Shown: positions 11,838 through 23,019, numbered from the stretch's first letter. The stretch is DNA of 64,000 nucleotides from Larus michahellis (GCF_964199755.1 NC_133929.1:5411806-5475805); one strand, 5' to 3'. Notes: generated by a model not told the origin, from the sequence alone. Made by a program: numbers and translations.

Positions 11838-12637
11838 CCCTGACAGAGATGTTAAATAATACTGGTTCCAATATGGAACTGAGGGACACCACTCATCACT
11901 GGTTTCCACCCAGACATTGAGCTGTTGTCCGCAACTCTTTGAGTGTGACCATCCAGCCAATTCCTTATCCACTAAGTGATCCACCCATCAAATCCATGTC
12001 TCTCCAATTTAGAGGCAAGAATGTCACGCAGGACAGGGTCAAATGCCTTGCACAAGTCCAGGTAGATGATGTCAGTTGCTCTTCCCTTATCCACCAACAC
12101 TGTAACACTGTCATAGAAGGCCACTAAATTTGTCAGGCATAATTTGTCCTTAGTAAAGCCAGGTTGGCTGTCATCAATCACCTCCTTATTTTCCATGTGC
12201 CTTAGCATGGTTTCCAGGAGGATCTGCTCCATGATCTTGCCGGGCACAGAGGTGAGACTGACCGGCCTGTAGTTCCCTGGGTCTTCCTTTTTTCCCTTTT
12301 TAAAAATGGGGGTTATGTTTCCCTTTTTCCAGTCAGTGGGAACTTCACTGGACTGCCACGACGTTTCAAATATGATAGAGGGTGACTTAGCAACTTCATC
12401 CACCAGTTCCCTCAAGACCCTCAGATGCATCTCATCAGGTCCCATGGACTTGTGTACATTCAGATTCCTTAGATCGTCTCCAACCTCATCTACTCCTATT
12501 ATAGGCAGCACTTACTTAATTCTCCCAGTCCCTGTCTTTGGATTCTACAAATTGGGCAGCATGGCTAGAGCACTTGCCAGTGGAGACCGAGGCAAAAAAG
12601 TTATTGATGACCTCAGCCTTCTCCATGTTGATTGTAG
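11838..12637 (-). mobile_element. CR1 copy 3, segment 2 (reverse transcriptase)
   Basis: Continuation of CR1 copy 3. The minus frame at 11972-12511 (179 codons) carries the reverse transcriptase fingers and palm: [26 protein letters not shown], then [10 protein letters not shown]. It ends at 12637, where a class I ERV inserted with a GTAG duplication (12634-12637 and 21457-21460). The CR1 resumes at 21461. Confidence 0.9.
11972..12511 (-). pseudogene. CR1 reverse transcriptase fragment (copy 3)
   Basis: A 179-codon open piece of CR1 ORF2 spanning the linker end (HKSMGPD), the RT motif block [18 protein letters not shown], and the first catalytic palm motif, where the aspartate of [10 protein letters not shown] is retained. 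The FADD motif is lost to the LTR insertion boundary and frame decay. It is part of one CR1 copy now scattered over 10210-23132. Confidence 0.85.
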
Positions 12638-13277
12638 TGAAGTAGGGTTTGATATATTAAAGCTGCAAACTAATTGAAGTAGGGGCTTAATATATTAGAA
12701 CTGTAAATTAGAGTAGGAGCTTAATTTAAGAGACTAGGCGCCTTAAGGCTGTACAAAGAGCAGATGCAACAGCTGTAGTACTAAATGGCAGAACTTATCT
12801 CCTATTTTTTAAGAAAGAATGCTTTAGGACAATATAACCTTGTAGTAGAAGCTTATCTCTCAAAACAAGGGGCCCAGGGTTACTGAGGAATGCAGAGACT
12901 AGTCAAAGCTAACACTTTTGATGCACCAGCAAGAATAAAGGAGTAGAGCAGATGCCTGAAGTTCACCCAGAAGTCACAATGATGAAGAGGAGTGGAGGAA
13001 GTAAATGACCACCAGATGTCTCTGAAGACCACCGAGAGACTCTAGTGTGCATGCGGGAGTGGGCAGTAACCTGTAATAATGAGGTAATGAATAGGTAATC
13101 ATTTCTTGGAAAACTAGTGAATATGCATACATAGTATGAATTTAAACTGTACCTCTAAATCAGTCGGCGCGCACATTAGGTGGATCAATCCCCTGTGCGC
13201 CCGGTGCTGCAATAAAGAATACCTGCTTAATAGTCACCAAGGCTATTGAGTCTTAACTTCGGCATTTCACTGCATCA
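12638..13277 (+). repeat. 5' LTR of the class I ERV (640 bp)
   Basis: Starts TGAAGTAGGG and ends CTGCATCA. The AATAAA signal is at 13211-13216. An internal near-repeat at the start (TGAAGTAGGGTTTGATATATT, then TGAAGTAGGGGCTTAATATATT about 40 bases later) is shared with the 3' LTR. Relative to the 3' LTR it has a few extra bases near 12950 and a 9-base insertion near 13195. Confidence 0.93.
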
Positions 13278-13281
13278 GTTC

Positions 13282-13299
13282 TGGCACACCAGACGGGAC
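13282..13299 (+). promoter_or_regulatory. Primer-binding site of the class I ERV
   Basis: TGGCACACCAGACGGGAC begins four bases after the 5' LTR. It has the obligatory TGG start that pairs with the CCA end of a tRNA. I could not match it confidently to a named tRNA by eye. Confidence 0.7.
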
Positions 13300-14288
13300 C
13301 CGCTCTGCTCGGCTGCAGTACCCGCTGAGAATGGGACTCCCTAGGGTACCCCTGGGAATTTCCCGGAGGGACTCCTCGCCTCAATCAGATCACTGCAGGA
13401 GCAGACAAGGACCATCTAATAAGGTATTCTTTAAGTTTTTGGTATATAGGTAAAACGCGTTCTGGGTTAAAGGACCGGTCAATAGGGGGTTCCCATAAGT
13501 TGTAAGAGATATCTTACACAGGGCGCTGTATACCAGGCTACTAGTGCCTGAGGGTATACATTTGGTATTAGTACAGAACTTACATAAGTGTTTGCTTGTA
13601 CTTTTGGTTTTGTGCACGCTCACTGCGAGTAGTGTACTCTGGGATTTAGTACATTGGTACGGGCCCGGGGGTAAGCTACATACTTCTGTAATAACATATT
13701 TTGTGGTGGTACTGATTTATTGGTATTGAACTCGGATATACTCATAAGGAATTGTTTACTGAAAATTGATTTGGATTTGGTACTTATGAGTGTGTGTGTG
13801 GACTAAGTCGTGACTTGTGTGTGAATGAACTGAGTGAGAGAGACGCGGCATAGCTGCGAAGCAAGTGTGGAGTTCTGATCTGCGGTTCCGTTATCCCGCA
13901 AGGGGTGCAGCCGGAGACGAACGAAGTGAGTGCAGGGTCCTAGGACCCATATAAACTTATTGTTAACTCTGTCATTATTCTGTTACGCACATATTAGCAT
14001 CCTAACGTGAAAGTGTAAATTGAGAGTGATAATACCGTTTTGTTCTCATTTGTTGTTTGTTCTGGTGTTGCTGTAAAGTAGTTGTGAATAGTGTCCGAAG
14101 TGCATTTGAATGTGCCCTCCCTGTTTTCTGTCAGAGTGTACGGTGTAGTCGAAAACTGCGGGTAACTTTGGGTTGGGACTTTAGTTGTCCTAAGTGTAAC
14201 GTGTGGATAGACTGGGGTAGGAGAGAAAGGGCTGCTTATATAGTTTATGTACTTTGTGGATTAACGAATCAAATCAGGAATTAGTAAA
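13300..14288 (+). other. ERV untranslated leader
   Basis: About 1 kb between the primer site and the gag ATG. It has no extended open frame and is the place where packaging and dimerisation signals would lie, but none can be identified by eye. The ORFs it contains (up to 77 codons) show no retroviral motif. Confidence 0.6.
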
Positions 14289-15821
14289 ATGGGAGGACAA
14301 CAAAGTGGTGGTATTTTAAAGAAAAGCCTCCTAGGGTGTATTTTAGCACACTGGAAAGAGATAGGGGGACTGCCCGGTGGGAATGTAGACAGGAAGACAT
14401 TAATTAAGTATTGTAATCAATGGTAGCCCCTGTACAAACTAGAGGATAATGAGAAATGGCCCTTTAACGGATCCTTGAATTATAATACTATCTTGCAGTT
14501 GATGTTGGTTTTATGGAGAGAAGAAAAGTGGGATGAAGTTATGTATGCAGATATGGTTTTTACCTTGTGAAATCACCCGGAATGGCAAAAAGATTGTGGT
14601 ATTAATATACTGCCGCAAGACCCTCTAGTTTTAGCCCTAGAAAAAGAACAAAGAAAGGAGAGAAGGGAACAGGAAAAAATGAAGAGATGTTGCTCAGCAT
14701 GTAGTATTGGACAAAGATGCCTGAAAGTAACAGGCCCCAGAAAGAAAAAGGAGGAGAGGTAGATGATCTACTCGAGGATATGGGATTCCCTCCTCCACCC
14801 GAGGGTTTGTCCTCCCCACACCCAACATCACCATCTGAAGCAGATAATAGTAGTAGGGAGGGGGAAGAAGCTTTTACTCCAATTACAGTACGGACCAGGA
14901 GTAAAAGCAAGACAGATTCACAAATCATAGCCCCACTGCGGGAGGTAACAGAGGGCAGGAGGACCGACTAGAGTAAGAATTCCCTTCTCCACCACTGATA
15001 CGGATGCTTGGAAAGAAATAGCTAAAGGGTATCAGGATGACTCCTCTGAAGTGGCAAAACGGTTTGAGTTGATAGTCAAAAATCAAGATCCTGATTGGTC
15101 AGATGTAGATTTAATCTTGGAAGAGATGACTGAAACAGAAAAACAATTAGTGTTAAAAACAGCTCGAACCCATGTGCAAGCTCAAATTACTGGGGGAACT
15201 TTACAGGGACATGTAGACGATCACGTTCCCCTGACTGATCCACATTGGGATCCCAATGATGCACGTGATTATAGAATGTTAAGAAAGTACTGAGAGTGGA
15301 TTAAATTAGGAATAGAAAATGCCATTCCTAAAGCTGTTAATTGGTCAGCTCTATATGCAATCAAACAAGGGACAATAGAAACCCCTACAGAGTTTTTGGA
15401 TAAGCTAAGAGAAGCCATGAGAAAGTATACGACTTCAGACCCCTCCTTGGATGTAGGGCGACAGCAATTAGTATCTTTATTTTTAGGACAATCATCTACC
15501 AACATTAGAAAAAAGCTCCAAAAATTAAAGGAACCTGAAATAAGGGACTTAGAGAAATTACTTGAAGAGGTGTGGAGAGTTTTTCGCAACCGAGAAGATG
15601 CTGACACAAAGAAATTGACAAAAGTAATAGCAGCCTTAGAGCAGAAAGGCATGGTAAATAGAGGAGGATTTAAAGGAAGGGGAAGGCCCTTTGGAAACAG
15701 AGGAGGAAGATTGGGAAGAAATCAATGTGCAATTTGCTGAGAAATAGGGCATCGGAAAAATGAATGCCCAAAACGCAGAGAAACCCCGCAGGCTTTGATA
15801 ACTGAAGCAGAGGCCAACTGA
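14289..15821 (+). pseudogene. gag: gag of the class I ERV (broken)
   Basis: The ATG at 14289 starts MGGQQSGG, with a glycine at position 2 suited to myristoylation, followed by a matrix domain with the HWKEIGGLPGG and QLMLVLWREEKWDEV segments. A proline-rich stretch (GFPPPPEGL, near 14785) is in another frame, so there are two frame changes between about 14700 and 15000. Capsid and its C-terminus run from about 15000 to 15650 in the original frame (FIDKLREAM-type helix, LFLGQSSTNIRKKLQ). A nucleocapsid zinc knuckle C-X2-C-X4-H-X4-C lies at 15726-15767, followed by basic KRRE. In-frame stops occur in matrix (near 14425 and 14570), at 15291 and inside the knuckle (15738). The final TGA at 15819-15821 falls where a gammaretroviral gag terminator is expected. 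Confidence 0.85.
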
Positions 15822-16003
15822 CGGGGACCTGGGGCATGTATCCTAGCGGATCCACTGGTTAAAATAAAGCTAGGGAAAACAGAGAAAGAAGTAGAATTTC
15901 TTGTGGATACAGGTGCTTCTTTCTCTGTTTTGAATCAAGAATTGATACCTATAAGTAAAGATTTTGTGAATGTAATCGGAGCCACTGGGAAAAGGCATTC
16001 TTT
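15822..16003 (+). pseudogene. pro: Retroviral aspartic protease, N-terminal half (pro)
   Basis: In the gag frame after the TGA. The active-site motif FLVDTGASFSVL has its Asp near 15906, about 28 codons after the stop, which is the spacing seen in gammaretroviruses that make Gag-Pol by readthrough. The frame ends at a TGA near 16006. The rest of the protease (with the LLGRDLLEQL segment that matches the end of retroviral proteases) continues in another frame from 16004. One frameshift therefore splits the protease. Confidence 0.82.
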
Positions 16004-17786
16004 TTGAAACCGCTCAAATTTAAATCAGGAAAACAAATTGGAATACACCGATTTCTATATTTACCAAAATCACCCAAACCATTATTAGGTCGGGATTTAT
16101 TAGAGCAATTGGAAGCAGAAATAATCTTTAAACAAGGAACTATGGAATTAAAGGTAAAAGAAGGTCAGCTTATTGAAATTTTAAGCCTAGCCCCGATGCA
16201 CCCTGAAAAGCTTACTGAATCACCACCAGAACTTGAAGAAATCATTAACCAAGTATACCCAGGGGGTTGGGCTACAGGAACTCCAGGAAGGGCGAAAAAT
16301 GCCACTCCCATAGTAATAGAGCTTAAGGAGGAAGCAAGCCCAATACGCCAAAAACAATACCCCTTGAGATTAGAAGATCGTAAAGGAATAGAAGGTCCAA
16401 TTAATAATTTTTTACAACATGGGCTACTGGTGGAATGTGAATCAGAATATAATGCTCCTATTCTACCAGTAAAGAAACCGGATGGGACTTATCGAGTCAT
16501 GCAAGATCTGAGGGCAGTAAATAAAATGGTTAAAGATTTGCACCCTGTAGTCGCCAATCCCTACACCTTACTTACCAAGTTGAAAAACAGTCAGGTATGG
16601 TTTACCGTACTAGACCTGAAGGATGCGTTCTTTTGTCTGCCTTTGGCCAAAGAAAGTCAAAAGTTATTTGCATTTGAGTGGGAAAGCCCCACCACTGGCA
16701 GAAAAACCCAGCTTACCTGGACAGTGTTACCCCAAAGTTTCAAAAACAGTCTGACAAGTTTTGGAAATCAATTAGCATGAGAACTTGAGGCCCGGAGGCC
16801 TCCCTCCAAAAATGGAACCCTTTTACAATATGTGGATGACTTATTAATAGCAACCAAGACAAAACCTGAATGTACCCAATGGACTGTGAGTTTGTTAAAT
16901 TTTCTTGGACTAAATGGATATCGAGTCTCTCAACAGAAAGCTCATGGTACAACAGCAAGTGACCTACCTGGGATATGAGCTGTCTGGAGGACAACAAGAG
17001 TTGGGAACCGAACAGAAGGAAGCCATCTGCAGAACTCCCCTCCCTCAGACGGTAAAAGAACTCAGGACCTTTTTAGGAATGACAGGTTGGTGTCGATTAT
17101 GGATTTACAATTATGGAATCATAGTAAAACCATCATATGAGCTCCTGAAGAATAATCCCACTCAATTGACCTGGTCCAAGGAAGCTCAAAAGGCATTTGA
17201 AACACTTAAAAAGGAACTAATGAAAGCCCCAGCCTTGTGCCTACCTGATGTCACTAAACCCTTCTGGTTGTTTTTCCATGAAAGACAAGGCATAGCTCTA
17301 GGAGTCCTAGCTCAGCGGCCAGGACCCTACAGAAGAGCAGTAGCCTATTTCTCTAAGCAGCTTGATGAAGTGAGCAAAGGATAGCCAGGATGCTCACGAG
17401 CTGTGGCAGCTGTGGTCTTGAACATTCAGGAAGCCCAGAAATTTACCTTAGGCCAAAAGATCACAGTGTTAGTCTCACACACGGTATCAGCTGTACTTGA
17501 ACAGAAAGGAAATCACTGGCTTTCCCCGTCCCGGTTTTTGCAATACCAAGCCATTCTGACTGAACCTGATGATGTAAATATTGAAGTGACTAATGTTACG
17601 AATCCAGCTTCTTTCCTCGGTGGGGTGACATCTGAACTGCTGACACATGATGGCCTAGAAACCATAGAGACTGTGTACTCCAGCAGACCAGATCTGAAAG
17701 AAGAACCCCTAGAAGATGCACAGGGCTCCTGGTTCACGGATGGAAGCAGCTTCGTCCGACGAGCCAAAAGGCTAGGTATGCAGTGA
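16004..17786 (+). pseudogene. pol: Reverse transcriptase and start of RNase H (pol, broken)
   Basis: After the protease end, reverse transcriptase runs from about 16230. Fingers motifs (NAPILPVKKPDGTYRVMQDLR) are followed by palm motif WFTVLDLKDAFFCLPL near 16600 and the catalytic YVDD at 16829-16840. An in-frame TGA lies at 16778-16780, upstream of YVDD. The frame shifts once between 16840 and 16950, then thumb and connection follow (ELRTFLGMTGWCRLWI, PVAYFSKQLD-like at 17340), with a TAG near 17384. RNase H begins at [11 protein letters not shown] near 17735 and the frame shifts again at about 17770. It is a degraded but complete-length gammaretroviral-type RT. Confidence 0.88.
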
Positions 17787-19360
17787 CAACAGCAAATAAG
17801 GTAATCAAATCCCAGCCCTTACCTGCTGGAACATCAGCTCAAAAGGCTGAAATTATTGCCCTGACTAGGGCCCTAGAATTGGTGAAAGGGAAGATAAACA
17901 TATGGACAGATTCCAAATATGCCTTTGGGGTTGTCCACGCTCATGGAGCCATTTGGAAGGAACGAGGATTGCTGACCACACAAGGGAAACAGATTAAACA
18001 TGCAGAAGAAATACTTCGCCTATTAGAAGCAATTCAACTGCCAACCAAAGTCGCTGTCATGCACTGTCGAGGACATCTGAAGGGTAACACTGACCAGGAG
18101 AAGGATAACCGATTGGCTGATTATGAGGCTAAACAGGCAGCAGAAAGACCGCAAAAGATCTTAATGCTAATTCCAGACAATAGAGGTAAGAGTGTGGATG
18201 AGCAGGAAAATATCGAATATTCTAGGGCTGATAAAGAACCAATAGAAAAGTTAGGAGGGCAGATTCCTTCAAAAGGGTGGGCCTACTTGAATGATGGCAG
18301 AATTATAGTTCCTGCCAAACAGATATGGGGAATTGTCAAACAAGAACATAATAAAACACATTGGGGAGCAGATTCCCTGTATAAATTTCTAAATCAGAAA
18401 TTAGTAGGGAAAAATTTATACACTACAATCCAACAGATGACTCAGCAATGTGAAGTATGTTTGAAAAACAATCCTAATACTGGAAATCGAGTACAATTGG
18501 GAAGCATTGGAAAGGGAAATATACCAGGAGATCACTGGCAAATCGATTTTTCTGAACTTCCAAGAAGAGGAGGGTACAGATACCTATTGGTACTGACAGA
18601 TACCTTTTCCAGATGGCCAGAGGCATTTCCATGTAGAAGAAACAAAGCAAAAGAAGTGACTAAGGTACTATTAAATGAAAAAATACCTCGATTTGGGGTA
18701 CCCACGATCATCTCATCAGACAGAGGTACTCATTTCTGTGCGCAAGTAGTGCAACAGGTAAGCAAACTATTGGGAATTGATTGGCAATTACATACACCTT
18801 ATAGACCGCAAGCCAGCGGACAGGTGGAAAAAATGAATCACATGATAAAACAACAAATAGCCAAAATATGTCAAGAAGCAAACCTATATTGGTATCAGGC
18901 ACTACCTATTGCACTACTCAGGATACGTGTAAAACCCAGAACTAAGGAAAATCTGAGCCCTTTTAAAATATTACATGGTAGGCCATACCAAGCTAAATAT
19001 CAAGGGGAACACTTGAATCAGATAGGGAACCAGTATTTACAAAATTATGTTATATCCTTGGGAAAACAATTGGAAAAGATTAATAAGAATGTTTTGGGAG
19101 CTAGGGCTAAGGGGTTGGACCATCCGATCCACCCATTTAGCCCTGGGGACTGGGTTTATATTAAGAATTTTTCAGGTGATCCACTAGAGGAGAAGTGGAA
19201 TGGACCATTCCAAGTCTTACTGACCACCTTTACTGCTATCAAGATCAGAGAACAACCAGCCTGGATCCATTACTCCCGTGTGAAGAAGGCTCCAAATAAG
19301 CAATGGACTTCTGAAGTGGCTGGACCCTTGAAGTTGAGATTTACAGAGAAGTTAGAATGA
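17783..19360 (+). CDS. pol: RNase H remainder and full integrase of the class I ERV (open frame)
   Basis: A 525-codon open frame, the longest intact retroviral frame in the window. It begins inside RNase H, with WTDSKYAF (catalytic Asp) at 17900 and the HCRGHL segment at 18060. Integrase follows. The zinc-binding part has the H-X3-H pair at HNKTH (18350) and the C-X2-C pair at CEVC (18453). The catalytic core has D in WQIDF (18540), D in SSDRGTHF (18715) and E in GQVEKMN (18820). The C-terminal domain has [10 protein letters not shown] and [11 protein letters not shown], ending at 19360. The stop overlaps the env ATG (ATGA), as in many simple retroviruses. It is not a free-standing gene; the true Pol start is far upstream and broken. 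Confidence 0.88.
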   Translation: MTTANKVIKSQPLPAGTSAQKAEIIALTRALELVKGKINIWTDSKYAFGVVHAHGAIWKERGLLTTQGKQIKHAEEILRLLEAIQLPTKVAVMHCRGHLKGNTDQEKDNRLADYEAKQAAERPQKILMLIPDNRGKSVDEQENIEYSRADKEPIEKLGGQIPSKGWAYLNDGRIIVPAKQIWGIVKQEHNKTHWGADSLYKFLNQKLVGKNLYTTIQQMTQQCEVCLKNNPNTGNRVQLGSIGKGNIPGDHWQIDFSELPRRGGYRYLLVLTDTFSRWPEAFPCRRNKAKEVTKVLLNEKIPRFGVPTIISSDRGTHFCAQVVQQVSKLLGIDWQLHTPYRPQASGQVEKMNHMIKQQIAKICQEANLYWYQALPIALLRIRVKPRTKENLSPFKILHGRPYQAKYQGEHLNQIGNQYLQNYVISLGKQLEKINKNVLGARAKGLDHPIHPFSPGDWVYIKNFSGDPLEEKWNGPFQVLLTTFTAIKIREQPAWIHYSRVKKAPNKQWTSEVAGPLKLRFTEKLE

Positions 19361-20785
19361 AGCCTTTAAAGGTCTTAGCTTTAAGTGTCAGCATTGTAAA
19401 TATTGTTGTAGCTTGGGATGAAAATGTACATAATGCAACCATAATGGCAATAGCAAACGCAACCCAAGCAAAAGACTGGTGGGTATGCACAGCATTACCC
19501 AAAGGAAACATGAGACTACCCCTTTTTGGGGTGGCCTCAACTCATTGGAATTATGATAACGATTGGCCTGAGTTCTGGAAATGGTCAGATGGTTGTTACT
19601 GCCAATATGACAACACGAGCAGGGAAGAAGGTCCGAAATTTGATTTGCAATTGCTAAAAGATGAAAATACTTAGTTTCTAGTGAGCAACAATAATTGCAG
19701 TTGGAAACAAAGATCCCAGAACTGCCTATGCCCACCCCCTCCTTTTAACACATACAACTGTGCTTGTAATGATGGGTAGAACAATTTTTGGATAAATAAG
19801 ACTACCATAAACGTAGGTGAATGGAACCTTATGGGTTTAAATATAACATACATTGATTTTTGCAACAGCACCCAACTTCGGAGCTACGAACCCAAAGGTT
19901 TAGATCCAGCTAGAAACAACTCCCCTTATGGGTGGCACAGTGTAGGGAGTTTCTATGGAGCCAACATGACATACGGGCCCTCATGGTAAATTGCCTCATG
20001 GATATTGGTGGCTGTCTGGAGATGGTATTAGTAGAAAGCAGCTTCCTGCAGGATGGAAGGGAATGTGCACCATAGGGTACTTAACTTCACAAAATAAATG
20101 GTATAATCAGTCACAAATTCCCCAAGGAATACTGAGATCCCTGCTAAGAAAAATAAAAACGAAAAGGGAAGAAAATCCCCTTGTTATCCTCAATACTCAT
20201 TATCATAGTTTTATACGGTGGTTCATAGCTTCGCTTGGGGTCTCAGAATTAGAAAAGGCAATAGTCAACATATCAGCAACTATTGATAGAATTGTCAGCT
20301 CTACTGCAGATGCAATTCAAGGATTACAAATAGAAGTAAACTCGTTATCGAAAGTGGTTTTGCAGAATCGAATGGTTTTAGACTTGTTGACGATAAAAGG
20401 AGGAGGAGTATGTGCAGTGATTAATCAAAGCTGTTGCGCATATATAAATCAAGAAGGAAGAATCGAAGATGATCTAGAGAAAATATGGGAGAAAAACAAA
20501 ATCCTATATGAAGTTAGCAAAGATAACACTAGTTGGGGATTTGAAGAATTGTGGAACAAACTGACTTCATGGCTGCCTAATTGGAACTGGCTTAAGCAAC
20601 TATTTGTGGGCATTATTACTCTAATTATTTTAGGGATAATCATTTGCATGCTACTTAGGTGCTTTTTGTGGTGCCATCGAGATTCTGAAGAAAATTATAG
20701 CAATTGGAAACGGCACAGAATTAGACATCAGGTAGAAACAGGGAAGTATTTTGCTCAGACTCTTCAGAAAGATGGACTGTTATAG
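19357..20785 (+). pseudogene. env: env of the class I ERV (SU broken, TM open)
   Basis: The ATG at 19357 overlaps the end of pol. A hydrophobic leader follows in the first 20 residues, then a Cys-rich surface subunit with N-glycosylation motifs. A TAG ends this frame at 19672-19674, and further stops lie near 19778 and 19987. From 19991 a 264-codon frame encodes the rest: a basic KTKR site near 20160, a heptad-rich ectodomain, the conserved LQNRMVLDLL segment followed by CAVINQSCC (CX6CC, near 20410), a membrane span (LFVGIITLIILGIIICMLL, near 20605) and a cytoplasmic tail. SU and TM are in different frames, so the precursor cannot be made as one protein. The CX6CC motif marks a gamma-type Env with covalently linked subunits. 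Confidence 0.87.
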
Positions 20786-20810
20786 AATTTGCAAGAAAAT
20801 TTGCAATGAT

Positions 20811-20828
20811 AAAGAAAAAGGGGGGAAC
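20811..20828 (+). promoter_or_regulatory. Polypurine tract of the class I ERV
   Basis: A purine run, AAAGAAAAAGGGGGGAAC, directly before the 3' LTR start TGAAGTAGG. This is the standard plus-strand primer position. Confidence 0.85.
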
Positions 20829-21456
20829 TGAAGTAGGGTTTGATATATTAAAGCTGCAAACTAATTGAAGTAGGGGCTTAATATATTAGAACTGTAAATT
20901 AGAGTAGGAGCTTAATTTAGGAGACTGGGTGCCTTAAGGCTGTACAAAGAGCAGATGCAACAGTTGTAGTACTAAACGACAGAACTTATCTCCTATTTTT
21001 TAAGAAAGAATGCTTTAGGACAATATAACCTTATACTATAGAAGCTTATCTCTCAAAACAAGGGGCCCAGGGTTACTGAGGAATGCAGAGACTAGTCAAA
21101 GCTAACACTTTTGATGCACCAGCAAGAATAAAGAAGTAGAGGCCTGCAGTTGACCCAGAAGTCACAACGATGAAGAGGAGTGGGGGAAGTAAACGACCAC
21201 CAGATGTCTCTGAAGACCACCGAGAGACTCTAGTGCACATGCGGGAGTGGGCAGTAACCTGTAATAATGAGGTAATGAATTCGTAATCATTTCTTGGAAA
21301 ACTAGTGAATATGCATACATAGTATGAATTTAAACCGTACCTCTAAATCAGTTGGTGCGCACATTAGGTGGATCAATCCCCTGTGCTGCAATAAAGAATA
21401 CCTGCTTAATAGTCACCAAGGCTATTGAGTCTTAACTTCGGCATTTCACTGCATCA
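20829..21456 (+). repeat. 3' LTR of the class I ERV (628 bp)
   Basis: Same ends as the 5' LTR (TGAAGTAGGG...CTGCATCA), with AATAAA at 21390-21395. The target duplication GTAG follows at 21457-21460, then CR1 copy 3 resumes. Confidence 0.93.
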
Positions 21457-21460
21457 GTAG

Positions 21461-22748
21461 CCAGGTCTCCCATTTCACTCATCAGGAGGGATACAGTTCC
21501 TTTGTTTTCCTCTGTACCTGAAGAAACCCTTCTTATTATTTTTTATGTCCCTAGGCAAATTCAGCTCCAACTGTGCTTTGGCTTTCCTGATCCACTCTCT
21601 GCACTCCCAGGCCATATCCCTGTAATCTCCCCAGGATGTGTATCCCTGTCTCTACTGCCTATGCATTATATTTTTTGTGTGTATTAGTTTGGCTAAGAGG
21701 TCTTGGTCTTGACTTAGCCAAGCTGGCCTCCAACCTCCCCTGCCCGACTTCTTGCACATCAGGACTGAGAGCTCTTGCACCCTAAGAAAAATGTCTTTAA
21801 ATATCTCCCAGCTCTCATCGTTCACTCCTTTATCTCTGAGGGCAGTTTCCCAAGGGATCCCATGCACTAGCTCCCTAAACAGCTGAAAGATTGCCTTTCT
21901 GAGGTTTAGGATCCTGACTACTTTTTATCCATCTTGTACCCCTCAAGATTTTGAATTCCGCCAAGGCATGATCACTGAAGCCCAGGCTACCTTCAGTCTT
22001 GACCTCTCCAAAAAGTTCTTCCGCATTAGTGTGCAACAGGTCCAGCAGTGCCTCTCCTCTGTTCGGGCTCTCCATCACCAGTACTAGGAAGTTGTGCTCA
22101 ACTCACTCCAATAGTTTCCTGGACTGCTTGCAGTTCTCTGTGCTGCTTTTCCAGCAGATATCCAGGTGGTTGAAGTGCCCTGTCAGGATCAGGGCCTGCA
22201 AGTGTGATGCTTCCTGCAGTTGAAGAAAGAACTCTTCATCAACCTATTCTTGATCAGGTGGCCTGTAGTAGACATCAACCACAAAGTTTCCTTTGTTGCC
22301 TTGGTCTCTAATTTTCACCCATAAGCTCCTGACATGCGTATTGCTGTTCTTCAAAGATAGCTCTGTGCAATCAATCCCATTTTTGGCATCGAGGGCAACT
22401 CCCCCACCTCTCCTTCCTTGCCTGTCCCTTCTGAATAGTTTATTGCCATCAATCACAGCACTCCAATCATGCTATTTATCCCACCAAGTTTCTGTGATAG
22501 CAATCAGGTCATAGTTTTCCATCTGGGCAGTGGCCTCCTGTTTATTTCCCACATTGCATGCACTGCAGCTGGCCTATCAGTCACATCACCTTTTTAGAGG
22601 AGTTTGCCCTAATTCCCTTGAGGCAATTCACAGGTGTTTTCCTGTTGCTTCTTAACGTCTCAGTAGCCCCTGGATCTTCTCTAGTGCTTAGAACTCCATT
22701 CCCTTCCCCCACTAAATCTAGTTTAAAGCTGTTTTATAAGTTGCCCAG
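21461..22748 (-). mobile_element. CR1 copy 3, segment 3 (linker, endonuclease, ORF2 start)
   Basis: CR1 copy 3 continues on the minus strand after the ERV. It gives the linker, then endonuclease signatures in broken frames (SDHALAEF near 21975, DVYYRPPDQE near 22250, then LFRRDRQGRRGGGVAL near 22410), and the TAITET-type segment and start of ORF2 near 22510. It ends at CCCAG (22744-22748), the target duplication of a short LTR. Confidence 0.88.
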
Positions 22749-23014
22749 TGTCATGGTTTGGGCTGGGCACTAAAAGGAACGACAGATGCTCTCTTTACTT
22801 CTCTCCCCTTCAGAGAAGGGAGAGCATCTCCCTTCAGGGACAGAAGGATGAGAGAGAAAAGACACTTATGAGTTTAAAAAGAAACTAAACTAATGAAATT
22901 ATTAATAAAATAATAAAAAGAAAATAATGAAATAGAAGTTAGTTAGAAGAGGCTTAGCTGCAAAGTAAAATTACTGAACAGAAAATCGGTTCTGTTTTAC
23001 TTCAAACCAGGACA
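22749..23014 (-). mobile_element. Internally deleted LTR, family c (266 bp)
   Basis: On the minus strand it begins TGTCCTGGTTTGAAG and ends with the family c terminus CCAAACCATGACA. It keeps only about the first 90 and the last 170 bases of a 734-bp LTR; the middle, including the TATA box, is missing. It is flanked by a perfect 5-bp duplication, CCCAG, at 22744-22748 and 23015-23019. CR1 copy 3 continues on both sides. Confidence 0.88.
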
Positions 23015-23019
23015 CCCAG

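Larger units (their letters stand above)
12638..21456 (+). mobile_element. Nearly complete class I (gammaretrovirus-like) ERV, 8.8 kb
   Basis: Both LTRs are present (12638-13277 and 20829-21456), with a primer-binding site, a leader of about 1 kb, gag, pro, pol, env and a polypurine tract in standard order. It is flanked by a 4-bp duplication GTAG (12634-12637, 21457-21460) inside CR1 copy 3, and the CR1 rejoins when it is removed. A 4-bp duplication, a gamma-type matrix and capsid, pol in the gag frame after a stop, and a CX6CC transmembrane subunit all point to class I. By my rough hand count the LTRs differ at about 20 positions plus three or so indels over 620 bases (near 3 %), so it is fairly old. 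It carries several stops and frameshifts in gag, pol and env. Confidence 0.93.

Noticed and set aside
14602-14928. Minus-strand frame of 108 codons
   Set aside because: It is antisense to the gag proline-rich region of the class I ERV.
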